A DNA stretch of 64,000 nucleotides from Bog-793 sp035625025 (lineage in GTDB: Bacteria > Actinomycetota > Acidimicrobiia > Acidimicrobiales > Bog-793): positions 10,910 through 74,909 of the forward strand of contig DASPQJ010000040.1 of NCBI GenBank assembly GCA_035625025.1, read 5' to 3'. Shown one piece after another: positions 7,656 to 16,613 of the stretch. The translations under genes were made by a program, and so were the position numbers. How positions within the stretch are numbered: position 1 is the stretch's first letter; every line of letters starts with the position of its first letter. A model generated the notes under the pieces. The model made no database searches. It saw only the letters and a program-made list of their open reading frames with translations, and was not told the DNA's origin.

Positions 7656-9122
7656 TTACGGACCTGAAGCTGCGGGAGGCGACACCTCGCCGAGAGCAGC
7701 CTCGATCCGTGACATCGTCCGCTCCCTGCCGAGCACCTCGAGGGATTCGAAAAGCGGTAGGCCCACGCTCGTTCCCATCGTTGCGACGCGAACCGGAGCC
7801 TGAGCCTGGCTGAGCTTACGCCCGACGTGACCGGCGACAGCGGTAAGCGCCTCGCGCAGAGAAGTTGACGTCCACGGGCCGTCCTGGAACAGCGCACGCG
7901 TTTCCTCGAGGATCATCTTCGCCGCCTCGTCCCGACGCACAGCCTTGTCGAATGCCGACGGGTCAACGACAAAGGGCTCGTCGAACAGGAACTCGACCAA
8001 GCCGATAACCTCGCCCAATGTCACAACACGCTCTTGGATGAGCGGGGCGAGACGGGTCAATAGCTCGGCGTCCAAGCACCCGGACGGCCAGGGAACGGCC
8101 GTGCCATCGAGAAAACGACGTGCTCTTTCGACGAATTCACCCACGGTGAGGGCGCGCAGGTAGACCGCGTTGAAATGTGCGAGCCGCTTCTCGTCAAAGT
8201 ACGCGGGCGAGACATTGACGTCTTCGAGACGGAACTCGTCGATCATTTCCTCCACGGTTAGGACCTCGCGCTGATCGGGGGGTCCCCACCCGAGCAAGGC
8301 GAGGTAGTTGCGCATCGCCTCGGGCAAGTAACCCTGCGCCCGGTAGTCCTCGACGGCGACGCGATCGTGCCTTTTCGAGAGCTTCTGGCGCTTGTCGTTC
8401 ACGAGGATCGGCAGATGAGCGAACACGGGAAGTGCGGTCCGACCGAGCGCCTCCCAGACGAGGACCGCCTTCGGCGTCGTCGGTAAATGCTCCTCCGCCC
8501 GGACCACATGTGTGATCCGCATGTCGATGTCGTCGGCGACCACGGCGAGGACGAAAAGCGGATCGCCGCTCGACTTCACTAGAACGAAGTCTTCGATCGT
8601 CGAGTTCGCGAATTCGACGTTCCCGCGCACGACGTCCCGCACCACTGTGACGCCCTCGTCGGGAACGCGGAACCGGAGGACGCGACCGGGCCCGGGAACG
8701 AGCCCGCGGTCGCGACAGAAGCCGTCGTAACCGGGCACCGGGTTGTACTTCGTCCGCGCGTCGATCACTTGGCGCGTGCAGTCGCACGCGTAAGCGTGCC
8801 CGGAGTCATAGAGCTGGCGCGCCGCGACTTGGTAAACCTCCCGACGTTCGGACTGGAAGAACGGACCCTCATCCCAGGAGATGCCTAGCCACTCCAGCGC
8901 CGAGAGGATTCCGTCGATCCAGTCCGCGTGGCTTCGCTCCCGATCGGTGTCCTCGATGCGAAGGATGAACTTTCCTCCGAGGCGACGCACGAACAGCCAG
9001 TTGTACAGCGCGGTCCGGGCTCCCCCGACATGGAAATACCCCGTCGGAGAAGGAGCGAAACGGACGCGAGGTGTCGCCGGAGCCGTCACTCCTCGACGAT
9101 TGAGATCGACCGCGTCGGGCAC
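7656..9122 (-). CDS. gltX: Glutamate--tRNA ligase
   Basis: A class I aminoacyl-tRNA synthetase that charges tRNA-Glu, and possibly tRNA-Gln if the organism uses the amidotransferase route. The HIGH region is FAPSPTGYFHVGGARTALYN and the KMSKS loop is KLSKRHD. Length (up to 488 residues) is normal. The longest start is GTG at 9122. A GTG at 9089 would give the start TAPATPRVRFAPSPTG and a 4-base GTGA overlap with the ferredoxin stop, so coupling of the two genes is likely whichever start is used. A tRNA-Glu and a tRNA-Gln gene lie about 0.7-1 kb downstream on the same strand. Confidence 0.97.
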   Translation of the reverse strand: MPDAVDLNRRGVTAPATPRVRFAPSPTGYFHVGGARTALYNWLFVRRLGGKFILRIEDTDRERSHADWIDGILSALEWLGISWDEGPFFQSERREVYQVAARQLYDSGHAYACDCTRQVIDARTKYNPVPGYDGFCRDRGLVPGPGRVLRFRVPDEGVTVVRDVVRGNVEFANSTIEDFVLVKSSGDPLFVLAVVADDIDMRITHVVRAEEHLPTTPKAVLVWEALGRTALPVFAHLPILVNDKRQKLSKRHDRVAVEDYRAQGYLPEAMRNYLALLGWGPPDQREVLTVEEMIDEFRLEDVNVSPAYFDEKRLAHFNAVYLRALTVGEFVERARRFLDGTAVPWPSGCLDAELLTRLAPLIQERVVTLGEVIGLVEFLFDEPFVVDPSAFDKAVRRDEAAKMILEETRALFQDGPWTSTSLREALTAVAGHVGRKLSQAQAPVRVATMGTSVGLPLFESLEVLGRERTMSRIEAALGEVSPPAASGP

Positions 9123-9280
9123 GACGTCACCGCCTGCTCGACGAAACCGCGAAGCTCCTCGGTCGGATGCTCGTCGAGAACGTAGAGGTAACCGTCTTCA
9201 CGGACTTCAAACACCTGCGGCAGAATCCCCGTGCAGACGCCGTTGGTCCGGCAGGTGTCAAAGTCGACAACAACACGCAA
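9086..9280 (-). CDS. Small single-cluster ferredoxin
   Basis: A 64-residue electron carrier that starts at TTG, 5-6 bases after GAGGGGG, the only good ribosome site for this frame. Cysteines are C10, C16 and C54 (followed by Pro), the layout of P450-type [3Fe-4S] ferredoxins. The position that supplies the optional fourth ligand holds Asn13. Such proteins (sequence pattern VDFDTC...CPTRSI) pass electrons to cytochromes P450 or other oxygenases, but no such gene is in the window. It overlaps the start of gltX and is divergent from the GH18-like gene. Family assignment is strong; the electron partner is unknown. Confidence 0.85.
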   Translation of the reverse strand: MRVVVDFDTCRTNGVCTGILPQVFEVREDGYLYVLDEHPTEELRGFVEQAVTSCPTRSISIVEE

Positions 9281-9374
9281 TCTAAGCCCCCTCGATCCAT
9301 CGATCCGCCCGCCAGACCAGAGGTTAGCCAGCTCCAAGACCCGACCGCAGCCCTCCGTTACGCTCAGGGACACT

Positions 9375-10679
9375 GTGGCCGCGATCAGACACCCGGTCAG
9401 AATCGCCGCCGGACTCGTGCTGCTGCTCGGCGCGGCCCTCGCCGTCGCTTTCGCCGCCGGGGTGTTCCGGCCGACGCCTCCGAGCCTCACTCCCGCACAG
9501 CGCAAAGCGCGGGCAGCTGAAAGGGCCACAAGACGGCTCCTCGCCGAGGAGTCGTCCACGGTCCGAGGAGCCGAGGCTCTCGTCAAGGTGAAACTCCCCC
9601 GACACGCGTCCCCGCCGCCCCGTGCTCCCGAGGTCCCACCAAGACTGTTCAGTGCTCCGCTCACTCCCGTAGAAGTGCTCGGATTCGTGCCGTATTGGGA
9701 GATTCCGAACATCACCGCGACCGAGCTCGCCGACACGAGCGTGCTCGCGGTCTACGGAGTCGAGGTGGCAAGCAGCGGGGGATTCCTCGAGTCCGGACCC
9801 GGCTGGACCTACTACGCGAACACGGGATACGGCGGTCTCACCTCCGCCGCGCACCGCGCAGGTGATCGTGTGCTTTTCACGGTCTCGACGACCAGCTCCT
9901 CCGTCATCAACAGCCTGGCTCGTCACCCCGAACCGACGAGCACGCGGCTTGCCACGGCCATCGCAGGCTCGGTCGCGTCAGGTGGGCTCGACGGGGTCGA
10001 CCTCGACATCGAAGGCTCGTCACAGGCCGACCGTTCCGGTTTCGTCAGCTTCATCACCGATCTCATGGGGTCACTGCGACGCGACGGCATGCGCAAGACA
10101 GTCGTCCTCAACTGCTACCCGCAGTCGGCGGGCGACGAGACGAACTTCTTCGACGTGGCGAGGCTCGCGCCCCTCGTCGACCAAGTCTTCATCATGGACT
10201 ACGACATGGAGCAGTACTCGAACTCCTCGGCGAACGCGCCCCTCGCGAGCAAGGACCTCGGACTGAGTGACGTCCAGTCGCTCATTCAGTACCGTCGCGT
10301 CGTTCCCGCGTCGAAACTCATCCTCGGGGTCCCCTTCTACGGGGTCGACTTCATCACGGCCACCGGAGCACCCGGTTCGGAAACCCTGACCCCGTCACCG
10401 TCCGTCGAGACGTACGCGAACGTCGTGGCCGCGGGGAAGACCCCACTGTGGGACCCGGAATCCCTTACCGTGTGGACGCATTACCGGGTCGGCTCGACGT
10501 GGCACGAGACTTGGTACGACGACCCGATCAGCATCGCTTTGAAACGCGCACTCGCGGCCCGACTCCATCTCGCCGGGGTCGGCGTCTGGGCGCTCGGGTT
10601 CGAGGGGAACACCACCGAGATGCTCACCGCGCTCGACGGCGGCTCACCACCGAGGCGGGTACTGACCACTTCAAGTTGA
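9375..10679 (+). CDS. Secreted or membrane-anchored GH18-family glycoside hydrolase
   Basis: I place the start at GTG 9375, after AGGGA, which gives 434 residues beginning with a hydrophobic signal/anchor (IAAGLVLLLGAALAVAFAA). A basic Ala/Arg-rich linker follows, then the GH18 barrel. The catalytic signature DGVDLDIE (DxxDxDxE) is complete, and the MDYDME strand carries the usual Asp-Tyr-Asp. LGVPFYGVDF and GVGVWALGFEG fit the C-terminal barrel strands. Closest in style to spore-type peptidoglycan or chitin hydrolases of the YaaH/YdhD group. Substrate (peptidoglycan or chitin) cannot be told from sequence. It is divergent from the ferredoxin and convergent with rpsT. Confidence 0.85.
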   Translation: MAAIRHPVRIAAGLVLLLGAALAVAFAAGVFRPTPPSLTPAQRKARAAERATRRLLAEESSTVRGAEALVKVKLPRHASPPPRAPEVPPRLFSAPLTPVEVLGFVPYWEIPNITATELADTSVLAVYGVEVASSGGFLESGPGWTYYANTGYGGLTSAAHRAGDRVLFTVSTTSSSVINSLARHPEPTSTRLATAIAGSVASGGLDGVDLDIEGSSQADRSGFVSFITDLMGSLRRDGMRKTVVLNCYPQSAGDETNFFDVARLAPLVDQVFIMDYDMEQYSNSSANAPLASKDLGLSDVQSLIQYRRVVPASKLILGVPFYGVDFITATGAPGSETLTPSPSVETYANVVAAGKTPLWDPESLTVWTHYRVGSTWHETWYDDPISIALKRALAARLHLAGVGVWALGFEGNTTEMLTALDGGSPPRRVLTTSS

Positions 10680-10690
10680 CGTTTGCCCCG

Positions 10691-10966
10691 TCAGCTGCCA
10701 GAAGAGCTCTCCGACCGAGCTACGGCGCGCATCAGCCGCGACTTGCGACGGGCCGCCTGATTGGGGTGGATGACCCCTTTGGCCGCCGCCTTGTCAATGC
10801 GCCGTGCGGCCGCGGCGACCTTGGCCGCGACATCGTCGGCTCCGTCTTCGGCCGCGAACAGCGCGCTCCTCGTACGCGTCTTCAACTCTGAGCGCACCGA
10901 CTTGTTGCGCTCGCGCTGGGACTCACTCTGCCCGATGCGCTTTATCTGACTTTTCGTGTTCGCCAT
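10691..10966 (-). CDS. rpsT: 30S ribosomal protein S20
   Basis: A 91-residue basic protein that binds 16S rRNA during 30S assembly. It begins MANTKSQIKRIGQSESQRER and contains the family's KGVIHPNQAARRKSRL near the end. The start is ATG 10966. It is divergent from lepA across about 130 bases and ends 11 bases from the convergent GH18-like gene. The lepA/rpsT adjacency is common in actinobacteria and firmicutes. Confidence 0.97.
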   Translation of the reverse strand: MANTKSQIKRIGQSESQRERNKSVRSELKTRTRSALFAAEDGADDVAAKVAAAARRIDKAAAKGVIHPNQAARRKSRLMRAVARSESSSGS

Positions 10967-11097
10967 GGATTCCCTCGAGCTCGCACCCCTGATTTCTTGC
11001 CTGGACGGGTGGCGCATCGTACCAGGCCAGCACGCCTGCCCGGACCCTCGCCCCAGCGAGCAGGCCCCGGAAGGCAGGACCCGACGGAGATGGCACG

Positions 11098-12894
11098 ATG
11101 TGCAACATGGTCGACACGTCGAGGATCCGGAATTTCTCGATCATCAGCCACGTCGACCATGGCAAGTCGACGCTGTCGGATCGGATCCTCGAGCTGACCG
11201 GTGCCGTCGACCCCCGCGACATGCGCGAGCAGTTCCTCGACTCGATGGACATCGAACGTGAGCGCGGCATCACGATCAAGGCGCAGAACGTCCGCGTCCA
11301 CTGGCATGGGCACGTGCTGCACCTCATCGACACCCCCGGTCACGTGGACTTCGGCTACGAGGTCTCCCGCAGCCTCGCCGCCTGCGAGGGTGTCGTCCTC
11401 CTCGTCGACGCGTCACAGGGGATCGAAGCACAGACGCTCGCCAACTGCTACCTCGCGCTGGAGAGTGAACTCGAGATCGTCGCGGCGCTGAACAAGATCG
11501 ACCTGCCCGCCGCGGACCCCGACCGCTACGCAGCAGAGATTGAGAACGTGCTCGGCATCGCCGCCGACTCAGTTCTCAGGATCTCGGCGAAGACGGGCGC
11601 AGGGGTGCCGGAACTGCTCGACGCCGTCGTTGCCCGCATCCCCGCGCCCAAGGGCGACGTGGGGTCGCGCCTGCGGGCGCTCGTGTTCGACTCGTACTAC
11701 GACCAGTATCGGGGGGTGATCAGTGCCATCCGGGTCGTCGACGGCGCGCTGCGCTCGGACATGCGGATCCGATTCATCCAGGCCAGCGTCACGCACGACG
11801 TCGAGGAAATCGGTGTCCGCGCGCCAGCTCCAACGCCCGTCGGCGAGCTCGGTCCCGGAGAGGTCGGCTACGTCGTCGCCAGCGTGAAGGACATCGGCGA
11901 AGCGCGAGTCGGGGAGACGATCACTGACGCGGCGCGACCGGCCCACGACCCGCTCGCCGGATACCGGGACCCCAAACCGATGGTCTTCTGCGGGATCTAC
12001 CCGATCGACGGGGACGAGTTTCCGGAGCTGCGCGACGCCCTCGAGCGGCTCAAGTTGAATGACGCGAGCATCAGCTACTCCCCAGAGACCTCGACCGCCC
12101 TCGGTTTCGGCTTCCGCTGCGGATTCCTCGGCCTGTTGCACATGGACATTGTCCGCGAACGGCTCGAACGCGAGTTCAACCTCTCGCTCATCGCGACAGC
12201 GCCATCGGTCGGCTTCGTCGCCCATCTCACCGACGGGACGACGCAACTCGTCGAAAATCCCTCGGCATTGCCGCCGCAACAGAGTCTCGACCACGTCGAC
12301 GAGCCCATGCTGCGGGTCACGATCGTGACCCCGGTCGAGCACGTGGGCACGATCATCGACCTCTGCCAGGCCAAACGCGGACGCCAGGACAGAATGCAGT
12401 ACCTGTCCGCCGATCGGGTGGAGCTCGTCTACACCGTCCCGCTCGCCGAGATCGTCGTCGACTTCTTCGACCAGCTGAAGAGCCGGACGAAGGGGTACGC
12501 GAGCCTCGACTACGAACCGGCGGGGACCGAGACGGCGAACCTCGTCAAGGTCGACATCCTGCTGAATGGCCAGCCCGTCGATGCCTTCTCCTCGATCGTC
12601 CACCGGGCACGCGCCGAGGAGTACGGCCGCAGGATGACGGACAGGCTGCGGCGGGTCATCCCCCGCCAGCTCTTCGACGTGCCGATCCAGGCCGCGATCG
12701 GGGGGCGGATCGTCGCCCGCGAGACCGTGAAGGCCAAACGCAAGGACGTGCTCGCCAAGTGTTACGGAGGTGACGTCACGAGGAAGCGCAAGCTGCTCGA
12801 GAAGCAGAAGGAGGGCAAGAAGCGCATGAAGTCGATCGGCCGCGTCGAGATCCCCCAGGAGGCGTTCGTCTCAGTGCTCCGCCTCGACGAGTAG
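11098..12894 (+). CDS. lepA: Elongation factor 4 (LepA) GTPase
   Basis: A 598-residue ribosome-binding GTPase thought to help remodel stalled or assembling ribosomes. G1 is HVDHGKSTL, G3 DTPGHVDF and G4 NKID. The LepA-specific C-terminal domain ends with KRKDVLAKCYGGDVTRKRKL and KEGKKRMKSIG, which is diagnostic against EF-G. Start may be ATG 11098 or ATG 11107 (MVDTSRIRNFSIISH); a GGAG lies eight bases before the first. The gene is complete. Confidence 0.97.
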   Translation: MCNMVDTSRIRNFSIISHVDHGKSTLSDRILELTGAVDPRDMREQFLDSMDIERERGITIKAQNVRVHWHGHVLHLIDTPGHVDFGYEVSRSLAACEGVVLLVDASQGIEAQTLANCYLALESELEIVAALNKIDLPAADPDRYAAEIENVLGIAADSVLRISAKTGAGVPELLDAVVARIPAPKGDVGSRLRALVFDSYYDQYRGVISAIRVVDGALRSDMRIRFIQASVTHDVEEIGVRAPAPTPVGELGPGEVGYVVASVKDIGEARVGETITDAARPAHDPLAGYRDPKPMVFCGIYPIDGDEFPELRDALERLKLNDASISYSPETSTALGFGFRCGFLGLLHMDIVRERLEREFNLSLIATAPSVGFVAHLTDGTTQLVENPSALPPQQSLDHVDEPMLRVTIVTPVEHVGTIIDLCQAKRGRQDRMQYLSADRVELVYTVPLAEIVVDFFDQLKSRTKGYASLDYEPAGTETANLVKVDILLNGQPVDAFSSIVHRARAEEYGRRMTDRLRRVIPRQLFDVPIQAAIGGRIVARETVKAKRKDVLAKCYGGDVTRKRKLLEKQKEGKKRMKSIGRVEIPQEAFVSVLRLDE

Positions 12895-12938
12895 TCCGAC
12901 GGCGCGAGCGGCCGCATCCCCCTCGACGTCCGTGATCT

Positions 12939-12965
12939 TCAGCACTCGGTAGAATTGAGTGCTGA
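12939..12965 (+). promoter_or_regulatory. CIRCE operator for HrcA
   Basis: TCAGCACTC, nine bases, then GAGTGCTGA: a 9+9 inverted repeat that differs from the CIRCE consensus TTAGCACTC-N9-GAGTGCTAA only in the outermost pair. It lies 56 bases before the hrcA start, so HrcA should repress its own hrcA-dnaJ operon at normal temperature. Confidence 0.93.
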
Positions 12966-13021
12966 TACAGGGTGCGCCTCAGGCGGCCCGTTCTGTCTAG
13001 CAGCAAGGGGCGGGAAGACAC

Positions 13022-14047
13022 GTGGCAACGAAGGACCCAGCGATCGACGCGAGGAAGTCCACGATCCTGCGCCAGGTGATCTCTGAGCACATCCAGACCG
13101 GCCAGCCGATCGGCTCCGCGCACGTCGTGCGCAACCCCGAAATCGACGTCTCTCCCGCGACCGTACGCTCCGACATGGCGGCGCTCGAGCGGGAAGGCTA
13201 CCTCACCCATCCCCACACGAGTGCCGGTCGCATCCCGACGGACAAGGGGTATCGGTACTTCGTGGACCACCTCGACGAATCGAACGCGCTCGACCCGGCG
13301 AGCGCAGAGCAGGTCGAAGCGTTCTTCAAGCGGGCGCACGGCGAGCTCGAGCGGATGCTGCGCGACACCTCGCGACTGCTCTCCCAGCTGACCGACTACG
13401 CCTCGGTCGTCGTCGGCCCGACGCACGAAGCACTGACCATCCGGTCGTCGCTCCTCGCCCGTCTCGGTCCGCGCACCGCTCTCCTCGTCGTCGTGCTTTC
13501 GGATGGTGTCGTCGAAAAAAGGTCGCTCGAGATCGACGAAGCGGTGAGCGACGCGGACATCGAACAGGCGAACGCGTCGCTGCGCGAGCAGCTCCCCGGT
13601 CAGACCCTCGGCCGCCTGGCCCCGATGACCATCTCGGGAGTCAGAACAATCGACCGCATCGTGCAGTCCTGCTACGCGGTTCTCCCCGCGATCCCACCGT
13701 TCGACTCGAGCGGTGAGGACGTCTTCGTTGGTGGCGCCTCGCACATGGCGGACCAGTTCGGCGCGGCGGAGACCGTGCGCGAGGTGCTCGCCATCCTCGA
13801 GCAGTCCTTCGTCGTCGTCTCGCTGATCAGCGATCTACTGGCCCAAGGCCGGTCCGTGGCGATTGGCGCGGAAAGCGGCCTGCCGTCGCTCGCGGAGTGC
13901 TCGCTCGTCGTCGCGCCCTACGAGGTCAGCACCAAGCTCGTCGGGACGATCGGGGTGCTCGGGCCGACGCGGATGAACTACCCACAGGCACTGGCGACCG
14001 TCGCCGTCGTGAGCCAGCGTCTCAGCCGCGAACTGTCGGGCAACTAA
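13022..14047 (+). CDS. hrcA: Heat-inducible transcription repressor HrcA
   Basis: The 341-residue repressor binds CIRCE elements and is kept active by GroEL. The N-terminal winged helix carries SPATVRSDMAALEREGYL and the typical HPHTSAGRIPTDKGYRYF follows. The inserted dimerisation domain and the C-terminal GAF-like part (LGPTRMNYPQALATVAVVS) are present. GTG start follows GGGCGGGAAG. dnaJ begins 25 bases downstream. The CIRCE copy just upstream shows autoregulation. No dnaK or grpE is nearby, so the dnaK operon is elsewhere. Confidence 0.97.
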   Translation: MATKDPAIDARKSTILRQVISEHIQTGQPIGSAHVVRNPEIDVSPATVRSDMAALEREGYLTHPHTSAGRIPTDKGYRYFVDHLDESNALDPASAEQVEAFFKRAHGELERMLRDTSRLLSQLTDYASVVVGPTHEALTIRSSLLARLGPRTALLVVVLSDGVVEKRSLEIDEAVSDADIEQANASLREQLPGQTLGRLAPMTISGVRTIDRIVQSCYAVLPAIPPFDSSGEDVFVGGASHMADQFGAAETVREVLAILEQSFVVVSLISDLLAQGRSVAIGAESGLPSLAECSLVVAPYEVSTKLVGTIGVLGPTRMNYPQALATVAVVSQRLSRELSGN

Positions 14048-14071
14048 GAAACCCGACATGGGGAACAACTA

Positions 14072-15181
14072 GTGGCCCGAGACTTCTACGAGATCCTGGG
14101 AGTCCCGCGCAACGCTTCCGAAGAAGAGATCAAGCGCGCCTACCGGCGGCTCGCCCGGGAACTCCACCCCGACACGAGCGGCAACGCCGAGTCCGAAGCG
14201 CGCTTCAAGGAAGTGACGCTCGCCTACGAGACCTTGCGGGACCCGGAACGTCGGCGACGCTACGACATGTTCGGTCCCGAAGGCGAGCGCGTCGGTCCGC
14301 AGGGTCCGGGCGACATCTTCACGACTGGATTCGGCGACTTGTTCAACGCGTTCTTCTCCGGCGGAGGATTCGGAGCGACGACCGTCAACAGAACCCGACG
14401 CGGGGAGGATGTCGAAGTGACGCTCGATCTTCCCTTCGAAGGCGCCGTGTTCGGGGCGGAGCGGCCGATCACTTTCCGCGGGATCGTGCCCTGCCCGGCC
14501 TGTTCGGGATCGGGTGCCCGCCCCGGAACAACTCCCATCACGTGCACCCAGTGCGGCGGATCCGGTCAGCAACGCCGCGTCCGCCAGTCGATTCTCGGCC
14601 AAGTCGTGAGCGCGACGCCGTGCACCCGCTGCCGGGGACTCGGCGAGGTTATCGAATCGCGCTGCACCGATTGTCGGGGCGACGGACGTCGCGTCGACAA
14701 TCGGACCATCACCGTCGACGTGCCCTCCGGCGTCGACAACGGCACCACGCTCCGCATCAGCGGCGCCGGCGCGCCGGCGCTGCGCGGCGGCGTCCCCGGG
14801 GACCTCTACGTCCACGTCCGGGTCGCCCCCCACCCTCGATTCGAACGGTCCGGCACGGACCTCGTCACCTCGGAGCACGTGTCGATGGCCCAGGCTGCCC
14901 TCGGCGCCGAGATCGACGTCGAGACCCTCGACGGGACAGAGACGATCGCGATCCCGCCAGGCACCCAGACCGGAAGGATCGTCCGACTGAAAGGACGGGG
15001 CGTTCCCGAGGTGCGGGGGCGCAACCGCGGCGACCTCCACATCCAGATCGTCGTCGACACGCCGGCCGGTCTCACCAAGGACCAGGAGCGCCTGCTCCGG
15101 GAGTTCGCGGCACAGCGGGGGGAGGAGCTCGCCTCCGAGGAGCCCGGCATCATCTCCCGCATCCGGTCGAGCTTCGGCTGA
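14072..15181 (+). CDS. dnaJ: Chaperone DnaJ
   Basis: A 369-residue type I Hsp40 that delivers substrates to DnaK and stimulates its ATPase. The J domain (about 1-66) has the HPD tripeptide. A short Gly/Phe-rich segment includes FSGGGFGA. Four zinc-binding repeats follow: CPACSGSG, CTQCGGSG, CTRCRGLG and CTDCRGDG. The C-terminal substrate domains are complete. GTG start at 14072. Second gene of the CIRCE-controlled hrcA operon; the rsmE frame begins about 70 bases later, as in many bacteria. Confidence 0.97.
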   Translation: MARDFYEILGVPRNASEEEIKRAYRRLARELHPDTSGNAESEARFKEVTLAYETLRDPERRRRYDMFGPEGERVGPQGPGDIFTTGFGDLFNAFFSGGGFGATTVNRTRRGEDVEVTLDLPFEGAVFGAERPITFRGIVPCPACSGSGARPGTTPITCTQCGGSGQQRRVRQSILGQVVSATPCTRCRGLGEVIESRCTDCRGDGRRVDNRTITVDVPSGVDNGTTLRISGAGAPALRGGVPGDLYVHVRVAPHPRFERSGTDLVTSEHVSMAQAALGAEIDVETLDGTETIAIPPGTQTGRIVRLKGRGVPEVRGRNRGDLHIQIVVDTPAGLTKDQERLLREFAAQRGEELASEEPGIISRIRSSFG

Positions 15182-15253
15182 CCGGCGGCACGAACGGGTT
15201 CCGCCGCCATTTTCCCTGCCGACTTCGACACCGTTCGGCGCGCCGCCGCGGTC

Positions 15254-15967
15254 GTGTTCGTCCCCGATCTCGCCGCACCCGAGCTCGAGCCCGAAGACGC
15301 CCACCACCTCGCCAACGTTCTGCGACTCGCGAAAGGTGATCTCGTCATCGCCTCGGACGGCAGGGGGGCGTTCCGGCCCTGCCGACTCGAGTTCGGCGCC
15401 CCGCCCGAGCGGGGATCTTCCCGCGCCAGCCGGTCACGCCTCGCGCGCCTCGCGCTCGCCGGCCCGGTCGCAACGATCCCGCCGCCCGACCCGCCGCTCA
15501 TGGTCGGGTTCGCCCTGCACAAAGGTGAGCGGCCCGAATGGGCGGTCCAGAAGCTCACCGAGCTCGGCATCGACCGCATCATCACGTTCACGACGGCGCG
15601 CACCGTCGTTCGTCTCGACGACACGATGGCCGGACGGCGCGGCGATCGCCTGCGGCGCGTCGCGCGGGAGGCGGCGGCGCAATGCCGACGGGTGATCCTG
15701 CCCGAGGTCGACGACCCGGTGCCCTACGAGATGGTGCTCGCCAGCTTCCCCGGCGTCCTCGCCGTCGCCGAGCCCGGGGCACCCCCCCTCGCCGCCTCGA
15801 CGACGGGGGTTCTCGTCGGTCCGGAGGGCGGTTTCACAGAAGAGGAGCTCGGCCGGGCGCCGACGCTTGTCGGCCTCACCGACACCGTGTTGCGCGCCGA
15901 GACCGCCGCGGTCGCGGCCGGCGTGCTGCTCGTGTCGATTCGGACCGGACGCGTCCGTCCGCGTTAG
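15254..15967 (+). CDS. rsmE: 16S rRNA m3U1498 methyltransferase RsmE
   Basis: A SPOUT methyltransferase that modifies U1498 of 16S rRNA with SAM. The C-terminal knot is clear: LVGPEGGFTEEEL and TVLRAETAAVAAG. The middle has MVGFALHKGERPEWAVQKLTELG as in RsmE. The GTG start at 15254 gives 237 residues. The same frame extends upstream to the end of dnaJ and could start at a non-standard codon, because RsmE proteins often have a few more N-terminal residues. Follows hrcA-dnaJ and is likely co-transcribed. Confidence 0.92.
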   Translation: MFVPDLAAPELEPEDAHHLANVLRLAKGDLVIASDGRGAFRPCRLEFGAPPERGSSRASRSRLARLALAGPVATIPPPDPPLMVGFALHKGERPEWAVQKLTELGIDRIITFTTARTVVRLDDTMAGRRGDRLRRVAREAAAQCRRVILPEVDDPVPYEMVLASFPGVLAVAEPGAPPLAASTTGVLVGPEGGFTEEELGRAPTLVGLTDTVLRAETAAVAAGVLLVSIRTGRVRPR

Positions 15968-16085
15968 CTGGCGACCGATCACACGGGGACACCCAGCACC
16001 ACGCTGCGTGGTGGAGTACCGTGATGGATCGAAGCCGCCGGGCTCGGGCGCCCGGCGGGACAGAGGATGAACGGCCTGGACCCCG

Positions 16086-16613
16086 ATGGGCGAATTTGAC
16101 GAACACCCCGCCGAGGCAACGGACAGCTACGCCGAGACGGTCGGCGCCCGCTTGCGTGCCGTGCGTCGGCAGAAACGCATGTCACTCCAGGCGGTCGAGG
16201 CCGCGTCGAGCGAAGAGTTCAAAGCCTCGGTCCTCGGTGCCTACGAGCGGGGCGAACGCGCGATTTCTGTCCCGCGCCTTCGCCGTCTCGCCCAGATCTA
16301 CGACGTCCCGTTGAACCAACTCCTCCCCGGCAGCCGGGAAGGGGGCTTGGAGCCCGACGCCGAGCCGCTGACGAGGACTCCGCACGAGACGAAGATCCGC
16401 ATCGACCTCGTCCGCCTGAAGGCGACCAAGGGGCTCGAGGCGGAAGCACTGCAGCGTTTTCTCACCAAGGTCCAGCTCGACCGGCAGGACTTCAACGGAC
16501 AGGTCCTCACGATTCGCGCCGACGACCTCCGCGTCATCGGCGCCACCTTCGGCCTCGGCGTCATCGAGATGGTCGAGAGGCTGCAGTCGCTCGGCCTCAT
16601 CTACGCCGCCTAG
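16086..16613 (+). CDS. BldD-like transcriptional regulator with c-di-GMP binding motif
   Basis: A 175-residue regulator. Residues about 16-82 form an XRE-type HTH very close to Streptomyces BldD (VGARLRAVRRQ, VLGAYERGERAISVPRLRRL). The C-terminal domain has RQD at 133-135, eight residues, then RADD at 144-147. That reproduces the BldD signature RxD-x8-RxxD that binds a c-di-GMP tetramer and drives dimerisation on DNA. In Streptomyces BldD represses developmental genes; a link to c-di-GMP control here is inferred. The hemW start overlaps its stop codon by one base, so the two genes are coupled. Confidence 0.9.
   Translation: MGEFDEHPAEATDSYAETVGARLRAVRRQKRMSLQAVEAASSEEFKASVLGAYERGERAISVPRLRRLAQIYDVPLNQLLPGSREGGLEPDAEPLTRTPHETKIRIDLVRLKATKGLEAEALQRFLTKVQLDRQDFNGQVLTIRADDLRVIGATFGLGVIEMVERLQSLGLIYAA

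Noticed and set aside
11569..12603. A 344-residue minus-strand frame inside lepA
   Set aside because: LepA motifs are intact on the plus strand; the antisense frame is Arg/Val/Asp-rich with no known domain.
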